From Flavobacterium celericrescens (GTDB taxonomy: Bacteria; Bacteroidota; Bacteroidia; Flavobacteriales; Flavobacteriaceae), in NCBI RefSeq assembly GCF_011392075.1, contig NZ_JAAJBV010000003.1:248001-312000 (forward strand): a stretch of 64,000 bases of DNA, read 5' to 3'. The notes below the pieces were generated by a model that worked only from the letters and a program-made list of their open reading frames with translations, ran no database searches and was not told the origin of the DNA. Of the stretch, positions 54,533-63,597 are shown piece by piece. The translations under genes were made by a program, and so were the position numbers. The number at the start of each line of letters is the position of its first letter. Within the stretch, counting starts at the first letter, position 1.

Positions 54533-55591
54533 ATGTTACAAAGTGAAATAAAATCGAGTTTTGTTGAATTAGGGAATTTCTTAGGTCAATTTTCTGAAGA
54601 AGGAAACGTTAAAGTAGCATCGGTTTTACAGAACGATTTGTTCTTTGATGAATTTGCTAATTTGATTGAACTTTCGCAATCGCACAACGGTTGGTTTACA
54701 CCTGAGCAAGTACAGTTTAGCGTTCAATCTTGGGCAAAAGCCTTAACAGAAGACAACCTAAATCAGTGGCTTTCTAACTACGATTTCTCAAAAACTGAGC
54801 CTAAGAAAACAGGATTAATTTTAGCAGGAAATATTCCGTTAGTGGGTTTTCATGATTTTCTTTCGGTATTGATTTCGGGTCATGATGTATTGGTAAAAAC
54901 CTCATCAAACGACCAACATTTATTGAAATTTTTAGCAAAATATTTAATTGCGATTCAACCAGAACTTAACTCAAAAATAACGTTTGTTGAAGGAAAATTA
55001 GAAGGTTTTGATGCCGTAATTGCCACAGGAAGCAATAACACAGCGCGCTATTTTGAATATTATTTCAAAGATAAACCGAGTATCATTCGTAAAAATAGAA
55101 ATTCGGTTGCCGTTTTAGATGGAACAGAAACACATGAAGATTTAGTGGGTCTAGGCGAAGATATTTTTCGATATTTTGGTTTAGGATGTCGTAATGTATC
55201 CAAACTTTTTGTTCCAAAAGGGTATAATTTTGATAATTTCTTCAAAGCTATGTACGAATTTCGTGAGGTAATTCAGTATGAAAAATATGCAAACAATTAC
55301 GATTACAACAAAGCGGTTTTCTTGATGAGTAATTTTCAATTATTGGACAATGAATTCATGACGATTAAAGAAGATTCAAGCTATTCCTCTCCTATTTCAT
55401 CGGTATTCTATGAATTTTATGACAACTTAAATGAAGTCAATTCACGATTAAATAATGATTTAGAACAAATTCAGTGCATAGTTTCAAATAATCTAATTGA
55501 AAATAGTGTTTCTTTTGGACAAACGCAACAACCTAAGCTTTGGGATTATGCAGATAATGTAGACACTTTGTCCTTTTTGTCAAAAATATAA
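54533..55591 (+). CDS. Acyl-CoA reductase, LuxC-like
   Basis: 352 residues with the LuxC/aldehyde dehydrogenase-like pattern: LILAGNIPLVGFHDFLSVLI (about 94-113), VIATGSNNTARYFEYYF (about 162-178) and RKNRNSVAVLDGTE (about 183-196), where the nicotinamide nucleotide binds. Likely catalytic Cys in FGLGCRNVSK (near 221). It reduces acyl-CoA or acyl-ACP to aldehyde. No luciferase or fatty alcohol genes are near; serC-serA follow 145 bases downstream. Confidence 0.85.
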   Translation: MLQSEIKSSFVELGNFLGQFSEEGNVKVASVLQNDLFFDEFANLIELSQSHNGWFTPEQVQFSVQSWAKALTEDNLNQWLSNYDFSKTEPKKTGLILAGNIPLVGFHDFLSVLISGHDVLVKTSSNDQHLLKFLAKYLIAIQPELNSKITFVEGKLEGFDAVIATGSNNTARYFEYYFKDKPSIIRKNRNSVAVLDGTETHEDLVGLGEDIFRYFGLGCRNVSKLFVPKGYNFDNFFKAMYEFREVIQYEKYANNYDYNKAVFLMSNFQLLDNEFMTIKEDSSYSSPISSVFYEFYDNLNEVNSRLNNDLEQIQCIVSNNLIENSVSFGQTQQPKLWDYADNVDTLSFLSKI

Positions 55592-55735
55592 TTACATTAT
55601 TTGTATTTATTTGTAAAATATACAACGTTTTCGTTAATAACATAGCCTAATTATTATTAAATTATAACTCGATTTTTAGTAGCTATTTCCGAAATTTGCC
55701 TTTTTTAAAACACATACATAACTACAACAAATACA

Positions 55736-56806
55736 ATGAAAAAACACAACTACAGCGCGGGTCCATGTATTCTTCCTCAAGAAGTTTTTGAAAAATCGGC
55801 GCAATCAATTTTAGATTTCAACAATTCTGGATTATCTATTTTAGAAATTTCGCACCGAAGTAAAGATTTCGTTGCCGTAATGGAAGAAGCAAGAGCATTA
55901 GTTTTAGAACTTTTAGGATTAGAGGGCAAAGGATACCAAGCTTTATTTTTATCTGGTGGCGCTAGTTTAGAATTTTTAATGGTTCCTTATAATTTAATGA
56001 AAGTTGACGGAAAAGCTGCTTATTTAGATACAGGAACTTGGGCAAACAGCGCTATTAAAGAAGCGAAACACTTTGGAGAAACAGTTGTTGTAGCTTCCTC
56101 AAAACCAGAAAATTATAATCATATTCCAAAAGAGTATTCAATACCTACTGATGCATCGTATTTTCACTGCACGAGCAACAATACTATTTTTGGAACCCAA
56201 ATGAAATCATTTCCAACAACTAATGTTCCGTTGGTTTGTGATATGAGTTCAGATATTTTTTCACGTGTATTAGATTTTTCAAAATTTGATTTAATTTATG
56301 CTGGAGCACAAAAAAATATGGGTCCGGCTGGAACTACTTTGGTTGTAATTAAAGAAGAAATCTTAGGAAAAACTGGAAGAACTATTCCAAATATGTTAGA
56401 TTATCAACAACATATTGCCAAAGAAAGTATGTACAATACACCGCCAGTATTTCCTATCTATGCTTCACTTTTAACCTTACAATGGTTGAAAAACTTAGGC
56501 GGAATTGCTGCTATTGAAAAAATCAACGAAGCAAAAGCAAACTTACTTTATACAGAAATCGACAGAAATCCATTATTTAAAGGAACAGCAGCTAAAGAAG
56601 ATAGAAGTAACATGAACGCAACTTTTTTATTGGAGAACGAAGCACACCAAGAAAAATTTGACGCGATGTGGAAAGCAGCTGGAATTTCTGGTTTAGCGGG
56701 ACACCGTTCGGTTGGTGGCTATAGAGCTTCAATGTACAATGCGTTACCAATTGAAAGCGTTCAAGTTTTAGTTGATGTAATGCAAGAATTAGAGAAAAAT
56801 ATTTAG
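55736..56806 (+). CDS. serC: Phosphoserine aminotransferase
   Basis: Converts 3-phosphohydroxypyruvate to phosphoserine. 356 residues; YSAGPCILP at the start, LFLSGGASLEF (about 70-80) and the PLP lysine in YAGAQKNMGPAG (near 194). The length fits SerC. It is followed 46 bases later by a D-2-hydroxyacid dehydrogenase that makes its substrate, an operon for serine synthesis. The gap between them carries a simple TAGTAA-like repeat (56808-56836). Confidence 0.95.
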   Translation: MKKHNYSAGPCILPQEVFEKSAQSILDFNNSGLSILEISHRSKDFVAVMEEARALVLELLGLEGKGYQALFLSGGASLEFLMVPYNLMKVDGKAAYLDTGTWANSAIKEAKHFGETVVVASSKPENYNHIPKEYSIPTDASYFHCTSNNTIFGTQMKSFPTTNVPLVCDMSSDIFSRVLDFSKFDLIYAGAQKNMGPAGTTLVVIKEEILGKTGRTIPNMLDYQQHIAKESMYNTPPVFPIYASLLTLQWLKNLGGIAAIEKINEAKANLLYTEIDRNPLFKGTAAKEDRSNMNATFLLENEAHQEKFDAMWKAAGISGLAGHRSVGGYRASMYNALPIESVQVLVDVMQELEKNI

Positions 56807-56852
56807 TAATTAGTGACTAGTAAATAGTAACTAGCTTAAAAATAAAAACAAA

Positions 56853-57809
56853 ATGAAAGTTTTAGCAAACGACGGAATTTCAAAAAGTGGTATCAAAGCA
56901 TTAGAAAAAGGAGGTTTTGAAGTAATTACTACAAAAGTAGCTCAAGAGCAAGTGGCTAATTTTATCAATACTCATGATGTAAAAGTAATTTTGGTAAGAA
57001 GTGCAACAAAAGTTAGAAAAGATATCATTGATGCTTGTCCAGGCTTAAAAATTATTGGTCGTGGTGGTGTTGGAATGGATAACATTGATGTAGCTTATGC
57101 TCGTGAAAAAGGATTGCATGTAATTAATACGCCAGCATCTTCATCTGAAAGTGTTGCTGAATTGGTTTTTGCTCATTTATTTACTGGCGTTCGCTTTTTA
57201 CATGATGCTAATAGAAATATGCCATTAGAAGGAGATACTAACTTTGATGGTTTGAAAAAAGCCTATGCAAATGGAATTGAACTTCGTGGAAAAACATTAG
57301 GAATTATTGGTTTTGGTCGTATTGGACAAGCTGTGGCTAAAATGGCTTTAGGATTAGGCATGAAAGTTATCGCTGCCGATAAATATGTGAACGAAGCTGT
57401 AATTCGTGTGGATTTTTATAACGGTCAATTTATTAACGTAGATATCGTTACAGAACCATTGGAAGATATTTTCAAACATTCCGATTTTATTACATTACAT
57501 GTACCTGCGCAAGAGGGTTATGTAATTGATAAAGAAGAGTTTCAATTAATGAAAGATAATGTTGGAATTGTAAACTGTGCTCGTGGCGGTGTGATTAATG
57601 AAGTTGCCTTAATAGAAGCTTTAGATGAAGAAAAAGTATTGTTTGCAGGATTAGATGTTTTTGAAAAAGAACCAACTCCAGAAATCCAGATTTTAATGCA
57701 TCCAAAAATTTCATTAACACCACATATTGGTGCCGCAACTGAAGAAGCACAAGATAGAATTGGTACAGAACTTGCTGAACAAATTATTAGCTTATTGAAA
57801 AATAACTAA
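56853..57809 (+). CDS. serA: D-2-hydroxyacid dehydrogenase (3-phosphoglycerate dehydrogenase-like)
   Basis: 318 residues without an ACT domain, the short form of SerA. NAD-binding loop GIIGFGRIG (150-158). The catalytic Arg and His lie in NCARGGVINE and LTPHIGAAT. It oxidises 3-phosphoglycerate for serine synthesis, supported by adjacent serC. Lack of the regulatory ACT domain suggests no direct serine feedback. The gene symbol rests mainly on context. Confidence 0.88.
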   Translation: MKVLANDGISKSGIKALEKGGFEVITTKVAQEQVANFINTHDVKVILVRSATKVRKDIIDACPGLKIIGRGGVGMDNIDVAYAREKGLHVINTPASSSESVAELVFAHLFTGVRFLHDANRNMPLEGDTNFDGLKKAYANGIELRGKTLGIIGFGRIGQAVAKMALGLGMKVIAADKYVNEAVIRVDFYNGQFINVDIVTEPLEDIFKHSDFITLHVPAQEGYVIDKEEFQLMKDNVGIVNCARGGVINEVALIEALDEEKVLFAGLDVFEKEPTPEIQILMHPKISLTPHIGAATEEAQDRIGTELAEQIISLLKNN

Positions 57810-57848
57810 AAATTAGTATCTTTATCTAAACAAAAAATCCCTAAAATT

Positions 57849-58403
57849 ATGTTTGAACAACTTTCAGAATTAGTAAAACAATTTGGTGGCGATGCTGTAG
57901 TAAACAATCCAGCAGTGCCTAATGAACAAAATGATGCTGTAATGCAAGAAGCCGGAGGTTCAATCCTTTCAGGTTTAAAAGATATGGTAGCTAGTGGAAA
58001 CATTAGCGATTTAACTGGAATGTTAAGTGGTAACACGCCTATCGACGGAAACAATCCAGTGGTACAACAATTGACGGAAAAAGTAACTGGCAATTTAGGT
58101 GAAAAATTTGGTTTATCATCTGATGCAGCTGGAAGCGTTGCAGGTGGATTAATCCCTCAAATTCTTGGCGGATTAGTTAATAAAGCTAAAGATCCAAACC
58201 AACCTGGATTTAACATGAGCGATTTAGTAAGCGCTATTTCTGGTGGTCAAGGTGGTGGATTAATGGACGCTGTTTCAAAATATGGTGGACAATTTGGTCT
58301 AGACCAAGATGGAGACGGAAAAGTTGGCATGAGTGATGCTGTGGCTGCCGTTTCTAAAAAAGGTGGATTAGGCGGTTTACTTGGAAAACTATTTGGAAAG
58401 TAA
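57849..58403 (+). CDS. DUF937-like Gly-rich protein with EF-hand-like loop
   Basis: 184 residues without a signal peptide. Gly- and Asn-rich with helical segments (FEQLSELVKQFGGDAVVNN at the start), as in DUF937/YidB-like proteins. A calcium-binding-like loop DQDGDGKVGMSD lies at 152-163, and the tail is LGGLLGKLFGK. Function unknown. It follows serA by 39 bases and has its own terminator. Confidence 0.78.
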   Translation: MFEQLSELVKQFGGDAVVNNPAVPNEQNDAVMQEAGGSILSGLKDMVASGNISDLTGMLSGNTPIDGNNPVVQQLTEKVTGNLGEKFGLSSDAAGSVAGGLIPQILGGLVNKAKDPNQPGFNMSDLVSAISGGQGGGLMDAVSKYGGQFGLDQDGDGKVGMSDAVAAVSKKGGLGGLLGKLFGK

Positions 58404-58422
58404 AATTTCAATTATAAGTGTT

Positions 58423-58453
58423 AAAAGCATCGGTAATATCGATGCTTTTTTTT
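58423..58453 (+). terminator. Terminator after the DUF937-like gene
   Basis: Perfect stem AAAAGCATCG (58423-58432) / CGATGCTTTT (58440-58449), 7-base loop, T run. Confidence 0.9.
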
Positions 58454-58482
58454 ATCTTTAACCTTTCTAAATAAGTGAAGTT

Positions 58483-58914
58483 ATGAAATATGCTATTTTA
58501 CTTTTATCGATGGTTTTTTCTGTACTTATAGCTTGTACTAGTTCAAAAACGCAAAAAACTTTTGAAGATAAGCCAACTTTAAAAAGCGACACTATTCATA
58601 TTGCTAATGAAGCTTTAGAATATGAAGTAATTATAATTGATGGTGGCTTTACCTCTTGGTTTAATACACATGCAAGACCTAGAAATTACTATTCACAATC
58701 TTATTTAGAAGCTAGAAATAGATTTTGGGTTACCGAATGGAACAGAAGAGTGATGTTTCCTTCACAATACAATCCAAATTTGTATGAAATGGCTATTAAT
58801 TATGACAATAGTACCGATTATGGATATGAAGTAAATTATATGATTTACAACTATTTGGTCTATTTTCAATTAACAAATAAACAACAATTAGGAGGATTTG
58901 TTCCAAGAATATAA
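58483..58914 (+). CDS. Small lipoprotein (DUF6146-like)
   Basis: 143 residues with lipobox LIAC (Cys18). The mature part contains EYEVIIIDGGFTSWFNTHAR (about 47-66) and YSQSYLEARNRFWVTEWNRR (about 71-90), a pattern I recall from the DUF6146 family. Mostly aromatic and basic. It is followed 5 bases later by a small membrane gene and likely forms a pair with it. Confidence 0.75.
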   Translation: MKYAILLLSMVFSVLIACTSSKTQKTFEDKPTLKSDTIHIANEALEYEVIIIDGGFTSWFNTHARPRNYYSQSYLEARNRFWVTEWNRRVMFPSQYNPNLYEMAINYDNSTDYGYEVNYMIYNYLVYFQLTNKQQLGGFVPRI

Positions 58915-58919
58915 CATTT

Positions 58920-59252
58920 ATGAAAAAACTTAAAGAACGCTGGAATGTCAAAAGTAATTGGCAATTAACCCTTATTTTTATTGTATTTGCAATTACTGGT
59001 TTTAGCTCATTACAATTGGCTAAACCTTTTTTAACCTTAATTGGTATTCCAGAAACGTTTCAACCGCATTGGTTGTATAGAGTTTTGCGATTGGTACTTA
59101 TATTTCCTATTTATCAAGTATTGTTGGTATTGGTTGGTTTTCTATTCGGACAATTTGATTTCTTTTGGAAATTTGAAAAGAAGATGCTTGAGCGTATGAA
59201 ACTGGGCTTTATCGCAAGGTTTTTTGATTCAAAATTTAAAAAGGAGCAATAA
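58920..59252 (+). CDS. Small membrane protein (DUF6787-like)
   Basis: 110 residues with two hydrophobic segments (about 17-38 and 57-79) and a lysine-rich cytoplasmic tail. KKLKERWNVKSNWQLTLIFI at the start is the recognised pattern; I recall it as DUF6787. Function unknown. The stop lies within the following terminator stem. Confidence 0.72.
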   Translation: MKKLKERWNVKSNWQLTLIFIVFAITGFSSLQLAKPFLTLIGIPETFQPHWLYRVLRLVLIFPIYQVLLVLVGFLFGQFDFFWKFEKKMLERMKLGFIARFFDSKFKKEQ

Positions 59253-59264
59253 GCTCCTTTTTTA
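59238..59264. terminator. Bidirectional terminator
   Basis: Stem AAAAAGGAGC (59238-59247) / GCTCCTTTTT (59253-59262), 5-base loop; it overlaps the plus-strand stop codon and touches the end of the convergent gene. Confidence 0.9.
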
Positions 59265-59588
59265 TTCTTGTCCTTTACCGCCTTTGATAACGTAGGTATA
59301 AAACCAAGTGATTGTAAATGTTGGTACTACATCTACAAATGGAATCATTTCTTCTATAAAACCGAAAATACCTGCTAATTTACCCGCAGTTCCTTTAAAC
59401 ATCAACACTAGTAATAATCCTGAAATGGGTGCCCAGAAAATATCTATTGCTTCACCAAATACAGGGACTAGATAAGATAACATTCCTATTCCATCAAATA
59501 ATAAACTCAAAATTAGCTTTGAGGCTCTATCATTTTTAACTGGTTGAACAGGGTTATTTATTACTGGATTAGTTACTTCTTCTGCCAT
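59262..59588 (-). CDS. Small membrane protein, function unknown
   Basis: 108 residues. An N-terminal polar stretch (1-22, Asn/Val/Pro-rich) is followed by two or three hydrophobic helices (about 26-42, 50-66 and 83-103). No family recognised. It stands alone between the convergent terminator and folE; the plus-strand gene ends 9 bases from it. Confidence 0.68.
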   Translation of the reverse strand: MAEEVTNPVINNPVQPVKNDRASKLILSLLFDGIGMLSYLVPVFGEAIDIFWAPISGLLLVLMFKGTAGKLAGIFGFIEEMIPFVDVVPTFTITWFYTYVIKGGKGQE

Positions 59589-59635
59589 TATAGTTTATGT
59601 AAATTCTATTACGAATATACAAAACAAATGCCAAA

Positions 59636-60304
59636 TTATGCCTTATGAATCATTTTATAAAAATCATCACGGAATTCTTTCTGATTAAAAACACCTCCAT
59701 ACTGCAATGTTGAAGTATAGCTACTCTCATCTTTAATACCTCTACTTGAAACACACAAATGCGTCGCTTCCATTACAATGATTACATTGTCGGTTGCTAG
59801 TACAGCTTTTAACTCGTTGAAAATTTGCATAATCATACGCTCTTGCACTTGAGGTCTTCGGGCATAATAATCTACAATTCGATTCAATTTTGATAATCCA
59901 ATTACTTTTCCTGAAGAAACATAACCAATATGTGCTTTACCAACAATAGGTAAAAAATGATGCTCACAAGTAGAATTAAAATTAATATTTGCTTCTACTA
60001 ACATTTTATCATATTGATACGAATTTTCAAAAACAGATATTTTAGGTTTATTTGCTGGATTTAATCCCGAAAAGATTTCTTGTACAAACATTTTTGCTAC
60101 TCGTTGTGGAGTTCCTTGCAAACTATCATCAGTTAAATCTAATCCTAATTCTTTCATAATGATTTCAAAATGCTCCGCAATAACTTCCATTTTAGCAGCA
60201 TCCGATTTTACAAAAGCATCTGGACGTAGCGGTGTATCGGCAGAAGTCATTTGGTGGTTATCACCAATTATATCGTATATTTCTTTTTCAATAGTTGTAT
60301 TCAT
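59636..60304 (-). CDS. folE: GTP cyclohydrolase I
   Basis: First enzyme of tetrahydrofolate synthesis from GTP. 222 residues from ATG 60304; longer starts overlap msrA. Zinc ligands Cys113 and His116 in STCEHHFLPI and Cys184 in THLCVSSRG are all present, so this is the zinc-dependent type IA enzyme. It follows msrA by 14 bases on the same strand. Confidence 0.96.
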   Translation of the reverse strand: MNTTIEKEIYDIIGDNHQMTSADTPLRPDAFVKSDAAKMEVIAEHFEIIMKELGLDLTDDSLQGTPQRVAKMFVQEIFSGLNPANKPKISVFENSYQYDKMLVEANINFNSTCEHHFLPIVGKAHIGYVSSGKVIGLSKLNRIVDYYARRPQVQERMIMQIFNELKAVLATDNVIIVMEATHLCVSSRGIKDESSYTSTLQYGGVFNQKEFRDDFYKMIHKA

Positions 60305-60318
60305 AGCTATTTTTCCTT

Positions 60319-60972
60319 CTATTTTAACTTTGATTTGTAATATTTTCGGAGCTTTTCTAATTTTGGTGCAATCACCATTTGACAATAACCTTGTTCTGCA
60401 TTTTGATTGTAGTAGTTTTGATGGTAATCTTCCGCTGGATAAAACACTGTAGCTGCTGATACTTTGGTTACAATAGCTTGCTCATATAACTTTTCCTTTT
60501 CAATTAGAGCTATGTAGTTTTCTGCTTGTTGTTTTTGAGTTAATGAGTGATAGAATATTTCACTTCTATATTGTGTACCCACATCAGCACCTTGACGATT
60601 CAGTGTTGTGGGGTCGTGTGTAGCAAAGAACACTTCTAACAAATCTTCATACGCTACTTCTTCTGGATTAAAGGTAATTTGAATTGCTTCTGCATGCCCT
60701 GTAGTTCCTGTGCAAATATTGCGATACGTAGGATTTTCAGTAGTACCGCCTATATAACCCGAAACTACTTTCTCTACTCCTTTTATTTCTAAAAAAATGG
60801 CCTCTGTGCACCAAAAACATCCGCCTGCAAATGTTGCTGTTTCCATACCTATTGTTGTGTTACTTTTTACTGGTTCTTTGAATTCTTGTATTATCACTGG
60901 CTTTTCTTTTGCGGTGCATGACATTACTAGCAAACCAAAAAAGAACGGCATCCACTTAAATTTACTTTTCAT
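60319..60972 (-). CDS. msrA: Peptide methionine sulfoxide reductase A, lipoprotein form
   Basis: 217 residues. The N-terminus has a lipoprotein signal (LLVMSC, Cys19), so the enzyme acts in the periplasm. The catalytic motif GCFWCTEAIF (Cys52) and the GHAEAIQITF segment mark MsrA. It reduces methionine sulfoxide residues. A -7 box TAAATTTG (minus, 60998-60991) lies 18 bases from the ATG; the -33 spacing (15) is short. Confidence 0.95.
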   Translation of the reverse strand: MKSKFKWMPFFFGLLVMSCTAKEKPVIIQEFKEPVKSNTTIGMETATFAGGCFWCTEAIFLEIKGVEKVVSGYIGGTTENPTYRNICTGTTGHAEAIQITFNPEEVAYEDLLEVFFATHDPTTLNRQGADVGTQYRSEIFYHSLTQKQQAENYIALIEKEKLYEQAIVTKVSAATVFYPAEDYHQNYYNQNAEQGYCQMVIAPKLEKLRKYYKSKLK

Positions 60973-61118
60973 AATTCATTTTTTGTTTAACAAATTTAGT
61001 TATAAATTAAACACAAAACCTTTTTTAACGAAACTTTATACTTTGATTTACGACAATTGGCATCGAATAGTTTTTTTATTCCTCAAAAATCTTTGTTTCT
61101 TTGTAGAAATCTTGGATT

Positions 61119-61784
61119 ATGATACTTGCAAAAAATCTGCATAAATTTTACGATACGTTACACGTTTTAAAAGGTGTTGATTTACATATTAAAAAAGGTG
61201 AAATTGTTTCTATTGTAGGCGCTTCTGGAGCGGGTAAAACCACTCTGTTACAAATTTTAGGCACATTAGATGCTCCTAAAAAAGAAGTTGGAACTGTATT
61301 AGAAATCAATGGTGAATCGGTATTGGATTTAAAAGATGTGGCCCTTTCTAAGTTTAGAAACACCCATTTGGGCTTTATTTTTCAATTTCATCAATTGTTA
61401 CCTGAGTTTACAGCTTTAGAAAATGTATGTATTCCAGGTTTTATTGCCAATAGAGATAAAAAAGAAGTAGAAACAGAAGCTAAACGCTTGTTAACTTATT
61501 TAGGCTTGGCAGAACGAACACATCACAAACCAAGCGAGCTTTCGGGTGGTGAACAACAACGTGTGGCAGTAGCAAGAGCACTAATCAATAAGCCTGCAGT
61601 TATTTTTGCAGATGAACCTTCTGGAAATTTAGATACACATACAGCAGAAAACTTACACGAATTGTTCTTTAAATTGCGTGACGAATTTGGGCAAACCTTT
61701 GTAATTGTTACTCATAATGAAGAATTGGCCAACATGGCAGATAGAAAATTGACGATGGTGGATGGAAATATTGTAACTATTTAA
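61119..61784 (+). CDS. lolD: LolD-like ABC transporter ATP-binding protein
   Basis: 221 residues. Walker A GASGAGKT (34-41), signature [15 protein letters not shown] (about 139-153), Walker [13 protein letters not shown] (about 160-171). The short MacB/LolD type that drives lipoprotein release or peptide export. The permease is not in the window next to it, so the gene symbol is a family-level guess. Downstream comes an intergenic inverted-repeat element. Confidence 0.85.
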   Translation: MILAKNLHKFYDTLHVLKGVDLHIKKGEIVSIVGASGAGKTTLLQILGTLDAPKKEVGTVLEINGESVLDLKDVALSKFRNTHLGFIFQFHQLLPEFTALENVCIPGFIANRDKKEVETEAKRLLTYLGLAERTHHKPSELSGGEQQRVAVARALINKPAVIFADEPSGNLDTHTAENLHELFFKLRDEFGQTFVIVTHNEELANMADRKLTMVDGNIVTI

Positions 61785-61791
61785 ATTGATA

Positions 61792-61885
61792 AACATATAA
61801 GTCACATAAGCTTAAATTCACTTTGAAACGTAACTAAAAGTACATTTAAGTTTTTTCCAAAAAGAACTTATATACCTTATATGTT
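61792..61885. repeat. Nested inverted-repeat element
   Basis: Outer arms AACATATAAG (61792-61801) / CTTATATGTT (61876-61885) and inner CTTAAAT (61811-61817) / ATTTAAG (61844-61850) make a 94-base element that fills the gap between lolD and the next gene. It resembles short dispersed repeats recalled from flavobacteria. Confidence 0.55.
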
Positions 61886-61893
61886 AAAAAAAT

Positions 61894-62652
61894 ATGATAC
61901 ATTCCGAGTTAAAAGAATTTCTGGGCGAAAAGGTCGAATTGTACAATAATCCAAACTTTATTGAGAGTGATCCGATTCATATTCCGCATTTGTATACTTT
62001 GAAAGAAGATATTGAAATTGCGGGTTTTCTGGCGGCTACAATTGCATGGGGTAATCGCAAAATGATTATCAATAATGCGAAGAAAATGATGGATTTGATG
62101 GGTAATTCACCATACGATTTTGTGATGAATCACTCTGAATTGCAATTGGAAACCTTAGAAACTTTTGTTCATCGCACGTTTAACGGACAGGATTTTGTGG
62201 GATTTATCAAAGGATTGCAACACATTTATCAAAATCATAACGGATTAGAAGCTGTTTTTTCACAAGAGCATCCAACGCTGCAACACACGATTTCACATTT
62301 CAAACAACTTTTTTTTGAAGCCCCACATTTATCCCGTACCGAAAAACACATTTCTGATCCGTTGAATGGTTCGGCTGCTAAGCGAATCAATATGTATTTG
62401 CGTTGGATGGTGCGAAACGACAACAAAGGGGTGGATTTAGGTATTTGGAAAAGCATTGCACCAGCCCAATTATCTTGTCCTTTGGATGTACATTCGGGCA
62501 ATGTGGCGCGAAAATTAGAGTTGTTAATTCGCAAGCAAAACGATGCGAAAGCTTTAGCCGAATTGGACCAAAATTTAAGAGCATTAGACCCAAAAGACCC
62601 AGTAAAATATGATTTTGCATTATTTGGTTTGGGTGTTTTTGAAGGGTTTTAA
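61894..62652 (+). CDS. TIGR02757-family protein
   Basis: 252 residues, cytoplasmic, helical. Motifs ESDPIHIPHLYTLKEDIEIAG (split by position, about 24-44), ATIAWGNRKMIINNAKKMM and QLSCPLDVHSGNVARKLELL (about 193-212) mark TIGR02757, a conserved bacterial family of unknown function. It is distantly like DNA-glycosylase folds, but no activity can be claimed. It ends just before the tRNA terminator. Confidence 0.85.
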   Translation: MIHSELKEFLGEKVELYNNPNFIESDPIHIPHLYTLKEDIEIAGFLAATIAWGNRKMIINNAKKMMDLMGNSPYDFVMNHSELQLETLETFVHRTFNGQDFVGFIKGLQHIYQNHNGLEAVFSQEHPTLQHTISHFKQLFFEAPHLSRTEKHISDPLNGSAAKRINMYLRWMVRNDNKGVDLGIWKSIAPAQLSCPLDVHSGNVARKLELLIRKQNDAKALAELDQNLRALDPKDPVKYDFALFGLGVFEGF

Positions 62653-62654
62653 AA

Positions 62655-62677
62655 CAAAAAATCCTGCCGAAACAGGA
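62655..62677 (-). terminator. Terminator of tRNA-Ala
   Basis: On the minus strand stem TCCTG / CAGGA (62662-62677) with loop TTTCGG, followed by a T run. The plus-strand reading could also end the TIGR02757 gene. Confidence 0.75.
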
Positions 62678-62682
62678 CTTTG

Positions 62683-62756
62683 TGGAGAAGATGGGGCTCG
62701 AACCCACGACCTCTTGACTGCCAGTCAAGCACTCTAGCCAACTGAGCTACATCCCC
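62683..62756 (-). tRNA. tRNA-Ala (GGC)
   Basis: Cloverleaf of 74 bases. Anticodon stem CTTGA/TCAAG with loop CTGGCAG gives anticodon GGC, reading GCC/GCU (alanine). The acceptor stem GGGGATG / CTTCTCC contains G3-U70, the alanine identity pair, and one T-T mismatch. T-loop TTCGAGC is normal. CCA is not encoded. Confidence 0.95.
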
Positions 62757-62849
62757 ATTATTTTTTTACGAATATAGCTTTTTTAAAGCTATAAGTTTCT
62801 TTTGATTCAATAAAAAATTGAAGTAGTTTTACGGTTCTAAAAAAAAATC

Positions 62850-63422
62850 ATGCACGCAGATTATATTACCGACCAACATTTTACCGACATTGTATATGCT
62901 GAAAGCGATGTAAAGTATAAAGAATACGAAAATTGTACGTTTATCAATTGCGATTTTAGAGCGTGTTCGTTTATTGCCGTGACGTTTATTGATTGTAACT
63001 TTTTGGATTGTAATTTTAAAGGCACCAAGATTAACCATGTGTCTTTGCGTGATGTTTGGTTTACCAAATGCGATTTTACGTCGGTAAATTTTGCCATGAC
63101 CGACCAGATTTTGTATGAATTTCACTTTAAAGACAGCTTGCTTGATTATGCCCAGTTTTATAGTTTGAAACTCAAAAAAATGCAGTTTATCAATTGCAGC
63201 ATGATTGCGGTAGATTTTATGGAAAGTGATTTGACTGAAGCGCTGTTTGACAACTGTAATTTAAGACACGCTGTGTTTATAGGTACAACTGCCAACAAAA
63301 CTGATTTTTCTACCAGCTATGATTTTATTATTGACCCTGAGAAAAACAAATTGAAACGCGCTATATTTTCTACAGAGAATTTAAAAGGTTTATTGCAAAA
63401 ATATGACTTGGTGATTAAATAG
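62850..63422 (+). CDS. Pentapeptide-repeat protein
   Basis: 190 residues built from quasi-pentapeptides with F/L at the centre and N, C or D around it (NCTFINCDFRACSFI; FIDCNFLDCNFKG; NFAMTD), which forms a right-handed beta-helix. Similar proteins (Qnr, MfpA, McbG) protect gyrase or act as scaffolds; nothing shows that here. No signal peptide. Confidence 0.9.
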   Translation: MHADYITDQHFTDIVYAESDVKYKEYENCTFINCDFRACSFIAVTFIDCNFLDCNFKGTKINHVSLRDVWFTKCDFTSVNFAMTDQILYEFHFKDSLLDYAQFYSLKLKKMQFINCSMIAVDFMESDLTEALFDNCNLRHAVFIGTTANKTDFSTSYDFIIDPEKNKLKRAIFSTENLKGLLQKYDLVIK

Positions 63423-63441
63423 TTTATCGTTGCATTAGTAC

Positions 63442-63528
63442 CTCTGGCATACCTCTAGCATACTTCTGGCATACACTCGCCATACACTCCGCATACACTC
63501 TTGATACACTAGGCATACACTCGCCTAC
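63442..63528 (+). repeat. Array of 11-base units ending CATAC
   Basis: Seven consecutive 11-base units such as CTCTGGCATAC, TTCTGGCATAC and ACTCCGCATAC, plus a partial eighth. The last five bases are nearly constant; the first six vary. The unit equals about one helical turn. Confidence 0.88.
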
Positions 63529-63556
63529 TTTTTTTGTGCCGAAATGTTAAAGCCTC

Positions 63557-63597
63557 ACCCCCGTAAAAATACCTGGTTACCCCCGTAAAAATACCTG
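63557..63597 (+). repeat. Two direct repeats 22 bases apart
   Basis: ACCCCCGTAAAAATACCTG occurs at 63557-63575 and 63579-63597, identical. The 22-base period puts both on one DNA face, as for dimeric response regulators. Confidence 0.9.

Noticed and set aside
60305-60385. Longer GTP cyclohydrolase I
   Set aside because: The extra 27 residues lie inside the end of msrA and do not resemble FolE.
63442-63528. CRISPR array
   Set aside because: The unit is only 11 bases with a five-base constant part; there are no 25-40 base repeats, no unique spacers of fixed length and no cas genes.
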